DNA from: Curvularia sp. ZM96
Taxonomy: Eukaryota; Ascomycota; Dothideomycetes; Pleosporales; Pleosporaceae
DNA: 64,000 nucleotides
NCBI GenBank assembly: GCA_022457065.1
Contig: JAJGBQ010000004.1
Span: forward strand, 1,240,001 to 1,304,000
Reading direction: 5' to 3'
Below are positions 43,699 to 56,442 of the stretch, in pieces (position 1 is the stretch's first letter; every line of letters begins with the position of its first letter). The translations under genes and the position numbers were made by a program. The notes beneath the pieces were generated by a model that did no database searches, was not told the origin of the DNA, and saw only the letters and a list, made by a program, of their open reading frames with translations.

Positions 43699-46600
43699 GC
43701 GGTGTCAACTGTCGTGTGTTGGTGTACTTCAAGGTGCTTCAACGAAGACTGTGTCAGATTTTGGAGGGTCGTACCTGGATTGGGTACGTTGGCCTGGTGT
43801 ACAATAAGTTGGTCTGGGGTTGCGGATCTGTAAGTTCGTAGAAGTAGATCAGGTGCGCACATGTGTGCAGTCAATTGCACTGTGCATGTAACATATCACT
43901 TTTGCAAGATAGAGAGTACTGAATTGAGACATTGAAATATTTCCCCCTGTTGTATACTCGGCAAGCACACTGCTTCCCAATACGTCTGCCCCGCTTCACT
44001 TTTCATTGTTTTGATTAATTCTCAATGCCTCTGTCCTCATGTGAAGAATAGCAAGAATTCCATATGGGTCAATGTTCTACTCCTCGTGATTCAGTATGTT
44101 CTTGTCCAGTCTCTTGCCATAGTTAGCATCAGGTTAGTTCCTATGCTCAAAACATGATGTCTAGTAAAACTTGTAGTCAAGTTGTTAAGTTGGCAACGAG
44201 TAATAACTGGCAATTGAGCAGGGTTGATCCTGTACAAATGTGAGTCTTGCTAAAGTGCGTTTGTATTTGGACGTCAGAGAGCAAATTTTGGTTTTCCTAA
44301 TGCTCTATGGCGCCTTTATTGCCAAGCAGTATTATAATCCACCTGTGTCCTTTCATAATCACCTTCAGCACAAATTTATCAGCTAAGGATAAAATGCAAG
44401 AGCATCACGAGAGGATACCTGTGATAAACCCAACTTTGTCTTGAACTATGCATGGACAAACCTACATCTATATCACTCAGCACTAGTTACTCGGGACCCC
44501 ATATCAAAAGTATACCCCCGCGAAGCCGTATACAGTGTCAGGCCTCGACTCCCAGCACACGCGGCAAAGGCGTAAAAAATAAAATAAAATAACCCCAAAA
44601 AGCCATACAGACAACTCATATGACCAAGCATCAAAGCATTTACAAATTATCCGAGAGCGCGCCACACGCCCTACCACCGCCACTATCGTCATACATTTTC
44701 CGCATCTCCTCTCTCCCTTCGCCCAACCCACACTTCTCTTCTTACTCGCACAGCACTAACACGCCCATCCACTTTTCTAGAACCAACAGGAAAAATCCCT
44801 CTCTCTCGCACCATCCACCCATCCGTCCCTCCCCTATCTAGACTCTCAAACCCCACCCTCTACCCACCCCACCGGCGCATAAGCGCACGCACGTTAGTTA
44901 GCCATCCCGACCTGCATCTTGCATGTTTCTCTCGCTCGCCCGCTCGCCTACCCCTACCCAGCACTAGACCCAAAGCAGCATAATCAAGCGAAACGGAAAA
45001 AACGTCCGTGGGTAAGAATGCAGCAACGACCATGGGAACGAATCTGTGTTGTTCAGCCCATGGGTCAGAACGGGGGCTCGCGAAGTATAGACGGGAGGAT
45101 GGAGAAGCAAGGAAAAAAGCAAAACGTTGCCAAGATGCGCGAAAGGTTGCGAGGTTGTACACTACTATGCACGGGTATAAGGGGATTGGATTTTTTGTAT
45201 GGCTTGCAAGCCGAATGCGAGCCCGAGTACGAGCGAGAAAGTGTCAAGTATACTACCCAATGAATGGACTTGACTGGTTGGGAGTGGAAAGGTATACCTT
45301 CCACACACACCTTTTCCTTCTCTCGATCTGCGTGATTGCGTTGCTGGGAGATACGCTGTTCGAGATACACGCTAGGCGCGCGTGCCCGGGGGGGTCTTCT
45401 AGAACCAGGGGCGCGGATATGTACAGGGCAGGGGTGAGCGAGCGAGCGAGAGAGACGGGTTGCAGTTGGATAGGTACGATATGTACACCTATGGGGATGG
45501 AGGGTTTGTTGGTGTATGTACACAACATATGTTCCGGTGTGAAGTCAGAGAGATAGAGAGACAGGGGTAGGCGACGTTTTCACTGTTGTGCATTTGCATC
45601 CATCGGTGTAGGAAGTTTTTCCATCGTTTAGATTGGGATAATGGGCGCGGGTTTCGGCACATGGGGCGGGGCTGTAGAGCGGCTGGGTGGCTGGCGGCGG
45701 GAGATTACACCAGGGCTGATGGGATGAGGTTGAGGAGAGAAGGGAAGGTGGTAGTGGATGTTGGTGTGTTTTGCGGGGCGTAGCGGTGTGATGATGGTGG
45801 TGGTGATTGTAATAATAATGACGATGATGCCGATAAGATCATATGCTGCATTGGTGTATTGCACAGGTCCATATTCTTTCCATCATTGTGATTGACAGAG
45901 TGTTGTTGCAGCCAATTGATTCATGAGCGGGCCGCTGTTTACGAGTTTCCAAGTCATGTTTTGCGAGACACACAAGCATCGCTTTCTCGCTCGCTCTTCC
46001 AAACACGCTAGCTACTCTTCACAAGCGGGATGGCCATCATCCCATCAGCCCCAGAATCCTTAACGTTCGCCTAACCCTGTTACCAAACTGCCAGAACTTG
46101 GGTAACCGCAAGCGAGCGAGCGAGGGGATCCTAGCAAAAAAACAAGACACACGGACCAAGACTTGAAGGGAAAAAAAGGCCGCGCTTCCATATGGGCTTT
46201 TGCAAATGTCCCATACCCCCTTGTTGCAGCTTGGTGCGAGGATGATGCGGTGTAAGCGTGTATGTACGTCGTAATCTCATCCAATCCGCCGTGACTCTAA
46301 TTGCCATCCTCATACTTGCACACTGCATGGGGAGACGAATTGTCACTGCGTCAAAACCCCGGTTAAGCAAAATACCGTTACATCGCTCCATCCGTCTCGC
46401 TACACATGTCCGCAAGTAAATTCCTTCTCCAAGAAAGCTGTAATGCGCGTGCACAAAATACACACAATAATAAAAAAGATTCACTGAATGAGCCCAAACT
46501 TTCGCATGCATACCGTACACAGTAAAGTGAAGCGAACCCGGTACGCCAGTCCCTAACCGTCTATCTCGAGAGATACAAAGCAGTAAAGTACATTTATCCA

Positions 46601-46803
46601 TCCCCAATCTAGGTGTAGTAGCAAGGAAAAAATAACGCCCGCCTTATTCCCTGAACACCGCCCACGCATGATCATGCCAGCGCCTGACTCGTCTGATGAA
46701 ACGCCCAATCGAAAGATTTACCACTGGAAATATGCACGCTACGTCAAAGGTACCCCTCCCTGTCCCCTCCTTCTTTGATGGCGAGTTGGCGCCGTCCTTT
46801 TGT
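43699..46803. other. 3.1-kb stretch without a supported gene
   Basis: AT-rich DNA at 43900-44600, a pyrimidine-rich run at 44640-44960, and purine-rich/CA-rich DNA to 46600 with short GAGC repeats (45435-45450, 46100-46120). Open frames on both strands at 45032-45556 are compositionally biased and lack domains. Confidence 0.5.
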
Positions 46804-47990
46804 TCAGACAGCTGCAAGTTCGTTGAGCGCGCTGCTCAACTCGCGTCGTGCATCGAGTTCGTCAGTGCCGTCGTGTGGCCGATAATGGTGTGCAACCAGG
46901 CGCACCGTAGCCCTGTAAGTGCGATATCTGAAGACAAGTCGTTAGTACAACAGTGAAGAAATTAAATCCGGCTTATTCACCCGCCAGGCATGGGGAAAAC
47001 TCACATGAGCATTCGGACTCTCTCGGGCCCTGTCCTCGTCGATGGCCCTTCACCCAGTCCAGCCAAAAACGCTGGACTAGCGTCCGCCATACCGCCGCTC
47101 ATGAGTGGGTCGCCCCAGAGGATGTTGGAGAAGCCGACGAGGCCCACAACCTGTTTGGTCTGCTCGTCAACCAGTATGTTGTCTGGATTACACACGTTGG
47201 GCGCCACAAGACGCGGCTCTGTGACTTTATCCAGATGGTATGCATGCTTGCCAATCCAGTAGCGTATGCTTTCCGGGTGTATGTTGACCAGCATGTCTTC
47301 TGCATCCCGGAGAGTGGCTTCGAGGAGAGCTAGGAAGGCTTCACGCCAGGTGTTGCTTCCTTTCTTGGCAAATACTCGGTTCGTCATTCCGAACTGGGGA
47401 GCTGATAGTGCGGTAAGGGCCCGCACATATGTTCCCATGGTGTGATTTATGGTGCTTTGCTGGCTGGTGGTGAGATATGGTGCCAGTTCTGACAGTCGCC
47501 GGCCAGGCATGTGGCTCGTCATTAGGAATGGCCTCCCGAGTGATTCCCCATGACAGTCGTAGTTGACGAGGCGCGGAACAGGTATCCGAGTGTATTGGCC
47601 CAGCAGCTCGAGGGTCCTGCGTTCGGTGTCTAGAATATGTTTCTCATGGCGGAGGAGTCGGACGTTGTGCGTTGGCGGACATTTCAGTACTACACTGCTG
47701 CCGTCTGCGAGTCTGGTAAGATAGACTTGGCTCAGCTGGCCTTGGAACACTTCGACTTGTTGCACTGCGGTTTTGGACGACCGGAAGACTGTCCTGATCA
47801 ATCGTTGTATGCTCAGAATGTCGAGTGTCGTGCCGGTAATCTGGATAGATGTTGTGGATGAAGACGAAGACGAAGACGAGGTAGAAGACGAAGATGTGGC
47901 TGTACACGAGCGAACTGGCTTTACAGCGTAACTGCCACGGCTCATATTGGTGACTGGGTAAATAACCATACCTAGCGGGGGGAGAGGCAT
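46804..47990 (-). CDS. aminoglycoside phosphotransferase (APH)-fold protein, probable pseudokinase
   Basis: Two exons, 47990-47005 and 46927-46804, with a 77-bp intron (GTGAGT donor, CTAACG branch, TTCAG acceptor), encoding 369 aa. A Ser-rich stretch (residues 33-47) precedes the fold. The N-lobe has the VAL-type Lys strand (SSVVLKCPP) and HEKHILDTERRTLELL; the hinge region has FLMTSHMPGRRLSEL. The catalytic loop, usually HGDLHPGNIL in APH enzymes, reads PNVCNPDNIL, so the His and catalytic Asp are gone. The metal-binding ID(W/F) motif reads LVGFSNILWGDP, with Gly for Asp. So the fold is present without the residues for phosphotransfer. Relatives are abundant in Pezizomycotina and mostly unstudied. 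The second exon adds the expected last helices. Confidence 0.85.
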
Positions 47991-49062
47991 TATGTAGGAT
48001 CCAATTACCCATGTGCTAGGGTTCAGGCGGGAGTCTTAGCGCCATTCCACAAAGGATGCTCAAAGCTTTCTAGCTAGGGACTCCGTAAGAAGGGGCGGCC
48101 CGAGCAGGAATGCTGATCCAGTCTACACAGTCGACTGTGCTTTTTCCCGCATCTTAAAACTGATCGCCTGACTGTCGTTCCAGAAGGCCCGAGGACCAAT
48201 ACACAGTTGACAAGTCCAAGCAAAACGAGGCATAACAAAGTCTGGTATATGAAACAGCCCTCTGCTCTATTGGCCAATACCGATATGCGCGCATGTCGAT
48301 ACACAGTAGTATTCCTGCAATCCTCGCACGAATGCTCGTTCTCGCTTTCAGCTACACGTAGCTTGTTAGCCGCACTGCCGGAAAGGGTCTTGATACGTGT
48401 ACGGCAGCGGGTATGTAAGCACCGGTTCATTTAGTGCACAGACTAGCTCATGCGAATATCAAGTCGAACAAACACGCGAGAGGCGTTCGTCTAGGTGCTG
48501 GTGTGGCGCACGCAGCGTTCGTCAAGCATCACCACATATGGTTAGCGTCCGAATGAGTAGGTCGCCTACCGGAAACCGGAATTTGTCATGGTAGACGAGC
48601 GGATGGGGATCGCGTTAGTTGTTCAGGTCGAAGCTTGAAATGCACTGGTTGAATTTGTGGAAGCGGTGGAGCGCACGAGAAGAAAGGTATTACGATCAGC
48701 ACAAGGATTAGATGTCGGTACAAAGGCCCGCATTGGCTCGGCGTCTTCTGCGCCAGGGTAGATAGTCCTTCGACTATCCCTGAGTGTCGGACATTCTTCC
48801 GTCATTGAAGTGGCCCTAATTTGTGTATCCGAGATGTTGGAGACGAGTCCCAGCAGAGAGCTGACGCGTAAAGTCAGCCTGTCCATGGCTGGTACCCTTC
48901 TTCATAGTCCGACAAGGCCTTCCAGCGTTTCACACGTGCTACTGCATATTCAAGCCACAACAGCCACACTCGGAGGTTTTGTAGTTTGTGGAAATGGATG
49001 CGTTAGCGCCTTGGCTGGAAAGTTATAAAGCCCACTGAACAGTCTACTGATTCCGCATTTGA
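47991..49062. other. 1.07-kb intergenic stretch
   Basis: Promoter of the APH-fold gene on the left and 3' flank of TAN1 on the right. An 87-codon ATG frame at 48623-48886 (minus) has no recognisable feature and is left unannotated. Confidence 0.5.
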
Positions 49063-50378
49063 TCAAGAATCCGACTTGCTTTCAGTGGCTTTGTTGGCGT
49101 CATCTGTAGCCTCTGTCGCGGCAGAGGATACTGGTTGACGCAGTTCCTCGACATTGAAACGCTTGAGTTTCTCGTAATCAGGACCTACTACGCTCATGCC
49201 AATGATATTCTGTCAGAGTAAGCAGCTGTCAAGATCTCAGCCCCGCCACAACCATCCCGTACCTGGTAAATCTCCACAATGATGAGCAAATCGTAGCTTT
49301 TCAAGTCGACCTTGTGGCCGGGGCCTACCGCGGCTGCGACCGTTTTGATGACTTCGTCTCTCTTAAACTGTTTGTTGTTACGTATCGAAGGCCGTATGGC
49401 AAACTTAGTTTCTCACACGTTAGCTTGAGGCTTTGCCTAACAAGGCCGCGTCATTTGACGTCAAAAGGCCAGGCTTACCGATTTCTCTGTCTTATCAGGA
49501 CCATGAAAGTGGGGTGCCAAAACTTGTCTCGCAACATTCTCAAGACCCTGTTGAGTGGCTTTCTCGGTTGCAGTAATTGGCGTCAGTCGTTTCACATAAC
49601 TTAGATTCCTCGGTTGCGCGCCATCAGCAATATCTTGGCAGATTCTGTGGACAAAAGACACGGGTTCCAGTGGCTGCCGAGTCCTGAAAAATGCCACTGC
49701 TGGGGTCAGCACGGATAAGAGAGCACGTGGTGAGATTCTTACAGCATTGAGTATCGAGCTTGACGGGCGTAAACAGTGGCTTTGTGGCTGGCTGTCGAAT
49801 TTCGGCAAGCTCTTTGTTGATCTCAGCTTCGATGTCACCGCCTTCAGAGTCAGAATCACTGTCTGCAGCTGCTGCAGTGGACTCTGTCGTCCCGTACAGT
49901 TTAGTAGCGTACTGTCACCTGTCAGCCTCACCGACGCGGTTGAATACAAGACCTGTCTTACCTCTTGAAATAAATCGCGCAGATCGACCACGGATTTGGC
50001 TTCCTTCTTCATCGCGCACGTGGCCCAGATGCCTGCGTCACCAGCTTGTATAGCGCGACTCGAGTTGTCTCTCCTGGGCATTTCCCAATTTTTCTTGCCC
50101 TGAGAATGACCTTAGTACCGGAAAATCCATCGCAGATGCAAAGCGAAAATGATGTCACGAGGTCATCTGAAAAGACGGGCAGTACAAAGCACCAGCACCA
50201 GTCCTCTAGGAATCTTCGTGCTTGCTTGAAACAAACACAAGATCCTACTGCCTCACCAGTCCTCAAAAAAGAACAAAAGCAAACATACCTTAGCCCTCTT
50301 ACCCCCTCCCTGTTGCCTCTCTCCAGCACCACCCTCCGCCTTCCTTTTCCTCGTCCCAGCATCGTTTCCCGCGTCCAT
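49063..50378 (-). CDS. TAN1: tRNA acetyltransferase adaptor TAN1 (THUMP domain)
   Basis: Six exons, 50378-50289, 50099-49962, 49911-49743, 49696-49479, 49403-49263 and 49209-49063, encoding 300 aa, normal for TAN1. The N-terminus is basic (TRKRKAEGG...GGKRAKGKKNWE). It is followed by AGDAGIWATCAMKKEAKSV, where TAN1 proteins begin their conserved part, then EPVSFVHRICQDI, RNLSYVKRLTPITAT and the THUMP domain with FAIRPSIRN, DLKSYDLLIIVEIYQNIIGM and SVVGPDYEKLKRFNVEEL. TAN1 guides the acetyltransferase Kre33/NAT10 to make N4-acetylcytidine at position 12 of serine and leucine tRNAs. Intron 1 is long for this window (189 bp). The exon-4 acceptor could be 3 nt earlier (49699); the chosen one matches the usual spacing before FF. 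Confidence 0.9.
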
Positions 50379-51622
50379 TATCTAGATGTTATTGGGCGAA
50401 AATGGTCGTTGGCGTTGATTCAGTTCACGTGTTGTTAGAAGCTGTCTAGTTAGAGAAAGCGAGAGATCAGGGAAGAGAAACTAGACCTGTTCCAGCCACT
50501 AGCGCGGCTGTTCCCGCCCCAATCCACCACCACTTACCTACACCTATCCGTTTCAGCCTCATCCCCCAAAAGCTGACCGCAAATCATTGGTAGCGAACCC
50601 AAACTTGCTTTACCTACTACCAATGTTTCTTTTTCGGGCTATCTGTGCCCCACGTGTCGGCGAGGTTTCGGGTAGCTGTGCGTCTAGAACCCTAGGGTTA
50701 CGTGCGTTTGCCGAGCGAGCTGCAGGAAAGATGGGTGTTGGATGAGCTAAAGGGTTTGGGATTCCGGTGAAGGATGGCGGCGGTGGAGGGGGGTCTGTGG
50801 GATGGCCTTGGGAGGCTCGGTTCTGCACAAGGGTGCAGACGTGCTGGTTGGATGGTTCTGTAGAGAGCATGGTTCATGTCACAGTGTGCAGCGTGGAGTG
50901 ATAAGAGTTGCTTTTGTCGGTGTATACGGATAATCGAATCGAGAGTACCGGTCTGCCATGGAGTATGAGCTGACTTCAAGCATCACGTGATTAGACGTTT
51001 CAAATGCTCACCTGGAGAAAGCCAAGTGCGCTGATTGAGAACGCCACTGTCATGATAGAGCAGCTGAACTGCCTACGTTGACCAGTGAAAAACATACATC
51101 ACATACATCAAGTGCTCGTAACAAGCTAGTAACATATAGGTATATAGACGACCCTCGCCAAAATATGTAAAATTCCAATTAAGTATTCCCAATACCCGAT
51201 ATACCGAAAAGCATTACTATGTACATAACTCGCAAGAGAGCAAACCAGAAAAAGCAGATGGGTATATAGATGGGGTATATGAGAAACGCGACAACAAACA
51301 AAAAGAGAAAAGGACATAACCTTTGTAGTGAGTTCGTTATCGTGAGAATCGTAAAAGCGTCATTACCGGGCTTCCAGCAGCCAAAGTTTTGGAGAGTGGA
51401 GAGAAACATGAAAAACAACAACAGAGAGGTGGATGGGAGGCGCGATGCCTACTGGTATGGAGAGAGGTGATGCAGACCGAGCCGAACGCCGATAAAAACA
51501 AAAGACAGAGTATAAAAAAAAACATGAAACAAAATATGGTAAGGAGAAGAAGAAAGAGGAATACAAGTACAAACAACCGAATCCTAAAGACTCGATCAAC
51601 GAGGTCTGGAGGTATTCGTTGT
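50379..51622. other. 1.24-kb intergenic stretch
   Basis: TAN1 promoter (left, to about 50600) and the long A/T-rich 3' flank of the Ser/Pro-rich gene (51050-51622). No gene supported. Confidence 0.5.
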
Positions 51623-53193
51623 TTAGGCGTCACCACGACGCATGAAGCCGAAGCGCTTCTTCCTCTTCTCGGCCTTGTCAGCACTGAGCAGTGGGTTAGG
51701 GTAACCATTGAGGGCAGCTTCGGCATTGAGGCGCTCGGCCTTTTCAAAATCAAATGGACTGGTCCATTTTCGCTGGGGAATCTCGCCCATCTTTGTGCTG
51801 TCGGAGGCAAATGTGTAGCTGGAGGGGGTGGCCTTTTCCATGCGGCGCCTGAAGTGGATGGTTGCCGGCGCGTAGTCCAGGAGTGGGGGAGGAGTCAGGT
51901 ACTCTGGCTTGGATGGGACAGGAGGCTTGGCTGGCGCAGAGGGAGTGGGAGTGGAGGACCGGCGGGGAGTGGGAGAGAAGCTTGGGAGCTTGGGAGTGGG
52001 CTCATGGATATGCTTTGGCGTTGGGATTGGCTTTGGTGGTGGGGCTGGCTTTGCAGCTGCGACTGGCTTTGGCGACGGGGACTTTGTGATGGTGTGGGGG
52101 AGATGCTCCTGAGGCCATGGCTCACGTGGGTCTTGGAATGAATCAACATGCTGCTTGACACGGCTGCTGGTCTTTGGGGCTCCACCGCCTAGCGTGCCTT
52201 TGATGACACCGCTGGTCTGAAGCTCAAGAGGATCAACAGGCACGTACAGAGGCAAAACTGGTGCCGGGGGCAACTTCTTCAGCTCAGGCGATGCCATCTG
52301 CAGTTTCTTGGGCTGGGGGGAGGCTGTCGGTGAGGTAGTGCGCGATGAGCTGGAAGTTGACTTGACGGCACTGGAGCTGTTACTTGACGAGGCACTCTTG
52401 CGAGTCATCTTGGGCCTCATGACGACAAGTTGGGGATGGTGGGAGCTGCCATGTCTAATGGGCATACGGGTGACTACTGGGCCCTGGGAGCGTTGGCGGG
52501 TTGAGGAAGAAGCGGACCGCTTCTTCCGCTCCTTCTCTGGGCTGGCGCTGCGTGAGGAGCAGTCGTGGTGCTTGGAGGATCCGCAGCGTAGACAGGCTGG
52601 GGCAGCCATCTTGTGGAGCTGGACTTGGGACTGGCTTAGTCGCTGGTAGAGTTCGGTTAGGGTGAGGAGGGCCTCGCGGCGCGAAGCGTCGGAAAGGTGG
52701 GTCAGCGACTTGTAGTCTAGGTCTAGCTGGCTCTTGCCGTTTTTGTGCTCATGGTTCAGGAAGGAGGCGATGATGGAAACAAGGCCCGTGTTTAGTTTGA
52801 TCAGAGTCTCTGCGAGGGCAGTGTACGCAATGGCTGTGCGGTTTGTTAGCAATTGATGGAATTCTGTCTTGTTTCCGTGGTCAACTCACTATCGCCCTTT
52901 GCGAACCGCGGCCCCATGCCGCTGTGGTAGCACTCAGCATACTTCTCGGCCACCTCACTGGGCCCTCTGCGCAGGCTCTTGGAGAGCTGATGCTCGGCCA
53001 CGCTGGTTGCGTCCGATGTGTCGCTGTCTCTGCGCGACGAGGACCTACGCTTTTTTCTCCTCTCGCGCAGGCGTTTGAAAATGTTCAATCCATTTGTAAA
53101 AGCTTCTATGATGGCGGCCACACATGTTGATACCTCGGCCTCGACAGCCTTGGGCGCAGCACGCGCACCAGCACTGTCCAACTTGACGGCCAT
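51623..53193 (-). CDS. conserved-looking fungal protein of unknown function, Ser/Pro-rich
   Basis: Two exons, 53193-52890 and 52833-51623, with a 56-bp intron that keeps frame (FAKGD joins TIAYTALAETLIKLN), encoding 504 aa. The first 200 residues look folded and helical: STCVAAIIEAFTNGLNIFKR, a basic patch RERRKKRRSSSRR, then ALAETLIKLNTGLVSIIASF and REALLTLTELYQRLSQSQVQ. A small CLRCGSSKHHDC stretch (residues about 190-200) could bind zinc. From about residue 205 the chain is Ser/Pro/Lys-rich with many PxxP stretches (PAPPPKPIPTPKH), possible SH3 ligands. The C-terminus ends KAEKRKKRFGFMRRGDA. I do not recognise a named family; a scaffold for signalling or the cytoskeleton is a guess from the proline motifs. 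Confidence 0.75.
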
Positions 53194-54055
53194 GGGCTCA
53201 AAGCAGGACACGAAAACAAGCAGATGCAATGCAGAATGGAACGAAAGGGAAGAAACGGGAAACGCACGATAGGTATACAATATTCCAGGCAAAACAAAGT
53301 GCGGTCTAAGCATCCATTAGCGAGAGTGAATGAAGAGTCATCTGCAAGCCAGATCACCCAGGTTAGTCGAGTCGAGTCAAGTCAAGTCGTAAACATGGCC
53401 GCCCAGGCGACGGGGGGACGCTTTGCTTTATCCCGCCGGCCGCCCGATCCATGCCTGTACCAGCCTCTGCGGTTCCTGCATCTGCTACTGGGCGACGTCT
53501 TGCGCCCTCGCACCGCCAGGGCCACTGTCGTTGACCGAGTGCTGCTGGTAGCCGCCTTGGTGAGCTGGCTTGGGCGGCTCTCTGCCTCTGAGTGGCCGCG
53601 GCCGTCGCGCTAGCTGCCTCGACAAGCTTTGTGGGCCCACGGCTGGCCGGGGACTCGAGACCGCAACACCGCATCTCTACACGTGCACGCGGCGTGTAAA
53701 CATGGCCGCCTGCATGAAACAACCGGCTGCTGTGTCGTGTCCCTGGGCGGGTTCGTGGCCGTGGATGCTGAGGCTGGCGTGGGGTGCAGCAGCGCTCGTC
53801 GGGGCTTGGTTGGGTGCGCATGGCTCGTTCTGCACCTGGATATCACAACAACAGTCCAGACATGCGGTGGAGCGGCCTTGCCAAGAACGGTGAACTGTCA
53901 TTCGCAGGGGTGCCCTGTCGTGCTCTGTTAGCAGCAATCACCACCTCGTCGCCCGCAGGGAACACACCACACTACACTACACTACTCCATGTACAATGCA
54001 GACCCAAACGCCTCGCTATGCAATACACGACCCTGGCCAAGTCCTCGGCCTCGCC
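53194..54055. other. 862-bp intergenic stretch
   Basis: Promoter of the Ser/Pro-rich gene (with a TCGAG/TCAAG-type short repeat at about 53363-53390) and the HRD1 3' flank. GC-rich frames on both strands at 53570-53930 are shadows or chance. Confidence 0.5.
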
Positions 54056-56442
54056 TCACTCCTGCTCGTCCCCGTCTTCCACAGTCACCCTCCTCCGCGT
54101 CGCGCTCTGCCCTTCTGAACTGCTTCCCGCGACCGCAGAGCTCGACCCTTCGCCCTCTGTCCTCTCTCCCACATTGCCAAAACTCCAGCTTGACTCGAGA
54201 CTGCTGGGCTCCGCAGGCTTCGGTGACGAATTCGAGCCCTGTTGGGTGCTACCCGTGCCCGTCGTCGTGTTCGCTACTGGTGCCCCCGCGTGAGCCTGAG
54301 GAGTCACACTGGCACTCCCCGATGGATTTGCTTCAGACTCCGCTGCTGGCGCCGCTGGCTGTGACTGTTCCGTCTGCGACGACGCTGCCATCGTGGCACC
54401 CTCGTGGCCGGGCCGCGGCGCTAGTGCCATGGGCCTCAGTGTCCACCCTTCGGGCAACGTTAGCCCCGCCGGCACACCTGCATCACCCTGGCGCAGAACG
54501 CTTCCTCTGGCAAAGTACGCCTGCGGAATGAATGTGTTTGTGTTTGGTGCGTTCAATGGTGCCATTGCTGCTAACTCTTGTCCTGCTGTCACAGTCACTC
54601 CAGACGCCTGCTGTAGTCGGTGCAGTTCATCAAGAAGCCGGTGCATAACCTCAAGCTGCTCGTGTTGCGCGTTTAGTTGCCGCACAGACTCGATAATGTT
54701 CTGCTGAATGCGTAGGATGTCCGATTGAATGTCGGATGGATGCTGCGCAACAGCTCCCGCTATTGGGTTGGTCGCAATGCTCGGGACGGTGCCCTGCGCA
54801 AAAGCTAATGGTCCGGGAGCCGCATTCTGCACACCGGTATTTTGAACCGCGTTGTTTGCTACACCTTGTTGCCGCAATCGCTGAATCGCATCTTGCACAG
54901 CAGCATTGTCCTGCTGCCCTGGTGGTACTCGGATGTTGCCAAGAGCTATCCGGAACGGGCCAAGGTTGAACACGCGCACATTGCCTTCCGGAGCGTTTGC
55001 TTGTCCGCCGTCCTGGGCTCCAGCTGCCTGACCCTGCCTTTGCTGCCCTCCAACACCGCCTTGCTGTCCGCCAACGCCGCCTTGCTGCGCATTCGCACCA
55101 AACATTGCTTGTAGTGCATCGCGGTTCAGGAGATTTGCTTGTGCCGGTTGTCCCTGATTGGCCTGGTTGTTACGCTGTGTGGTGGCAGTGGTCGCCGATG
55201 CGAGGACAGGTCTGCGACACGTTGGACACACTTGCTGCCGCTCGAGCCAGCTGCGCAGACAACTAAAGTGAAGGATATGACCGCAGGGAAGTTTCTTTGG
55301 ACGCTGTCGCTCATCCATTCGGCGGCCCTGCTGCGCGCCATCCGCGCCTGGCTGAGTCCATGGTCGCATCTCCTCGCGGCAAACGATGCATGTGTTTTCT
55401 CGCTCAAGTTCCTCGGCCGTTGCGTCAGGGTAGCGTGAATTCATGTCGCGAGTCGCATTTCGGTACTGGACGAAGTCGTTGATTCTCTTGATCAGCGACC
55501 GGATCGACATGAACAGGTCTCTCATGATGTGTATAGGAATGCCGTAGAACGTCATGAGAATGATGAAGAAACCCATGTAGACGACCGACTTGACAAAGTC
55601 AGTTGCCAAGTCCAGGTAAAAGACCCAGCGGCCCTTCTCTTCCCACCCAGGAACGTCGCCATCGTCTTCATCTTCATCTTCCTCCGCAGGTACTTCGGTC
55701 CCGCTAGCTGCAGCTTGTTGACGCGCTATCTCGCTTGCGATTCTGCGGGCCTCGTCTCGTGCCCTTTCCTGACGCTGTGTTATGAAGATTTCGATGAGCG
55801 AGAGCGAGTATCGTAACAAGGTCGATGCCGATGCGATAGTTAAAAGGACGTATTCGAAACCAAACATGACCATGACGCCGGGCCGCGCCTCGGAGAGGAT
55901 TGAGCCAATGCAGTACTGCATCATGAAAATATCAAAGGCGACTGAGACCAACAGGGAGCTAGCCAGACGGGTGTGAAAGAGTTTCGGGTTCGCGGGTGGT
56001 TGCTGCTCAAGAAACTCGACTCGTCCCTCTCCAATCCACTGCCAGACCTTGCCTGCAAGCAAGCAGAGGAACATTGCGAAGAACCATACGCCGATATCGT
56101 CTCTGAAAATGGTCATGGCCAGCAGCGTCTCGCTGACGGCGAACCATGCCTTGTCATATAGCTGCTCCGTCTCGATAGGCCGGAGGGGTCCGTAGAAGAG
56201 TCGTTGCAATCCATAACCGACGCTCGCAGCTACAATGAGCATCAGATTGACCAAGAACATCAGCGAGCCGGTGCTCTGGGAAATGTAAACAGCGGCCGAA
56301 TAGAAGTTTGGGCGTTCATAGTATGCGCGCATGAGCACGATATTGGCCATAACGGCCGAGCCCTGGGCTTGTTAGCATGTGGTGTGTAAGTCTGGTGAGG
56401 GGGAGCCATCGCTACCGTGACATATAGCTTGAGTCGACTCAT
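54056..56442 (-). CDS. HRD1: HRD1-type ER membrane E3 ubiquitin ligase
   Basis: Two exons, 56442-56416 (nine codons, MSRLKLYVT) and 56362-54056, with a 53-bp intron, encoding 777 aa. About six hydrophobic segments fill residues 10-300, starting with GSAVMANIVLMRAYYERPNF, typical of Hrd1. An acidic loop (EEDEDEDDGD) lies near 235. A RING-H2 domain near 334-396 reads CIVCREEM...LPCGHILHFSCLRSWL...CPTCRRP. The C-terminal 370 residues are Gln/Ala-rich and disordered, with a coiled-coil stretch near RQLNAQHEQLEVMHRLLDEL. Hrd1 is the ligase and channel of ER-associated degradation, sending misfolded proteins to the proteasome. The disordered tail is long compared with yeast Hrd1 (551 aa), as usual in filamentous fungi. 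The first exon is needed for the start Met. Confidence 0.95.

Noticed and set aside
45032..45556. A plus-strand frame of about 174 codons and a minus-strand one of 152 codons over the same bases.
   Set aside because: Both are low-complexity, basic and without recognisable features; the region has short GAGC-type repeats.
48623..48886. An 87-codon minus-strand ATG frame between the APH-fold gene and TAN1.
   Set aside because: No signal peptide, membrane helix or motif, and no splice support; left out of the gene list.
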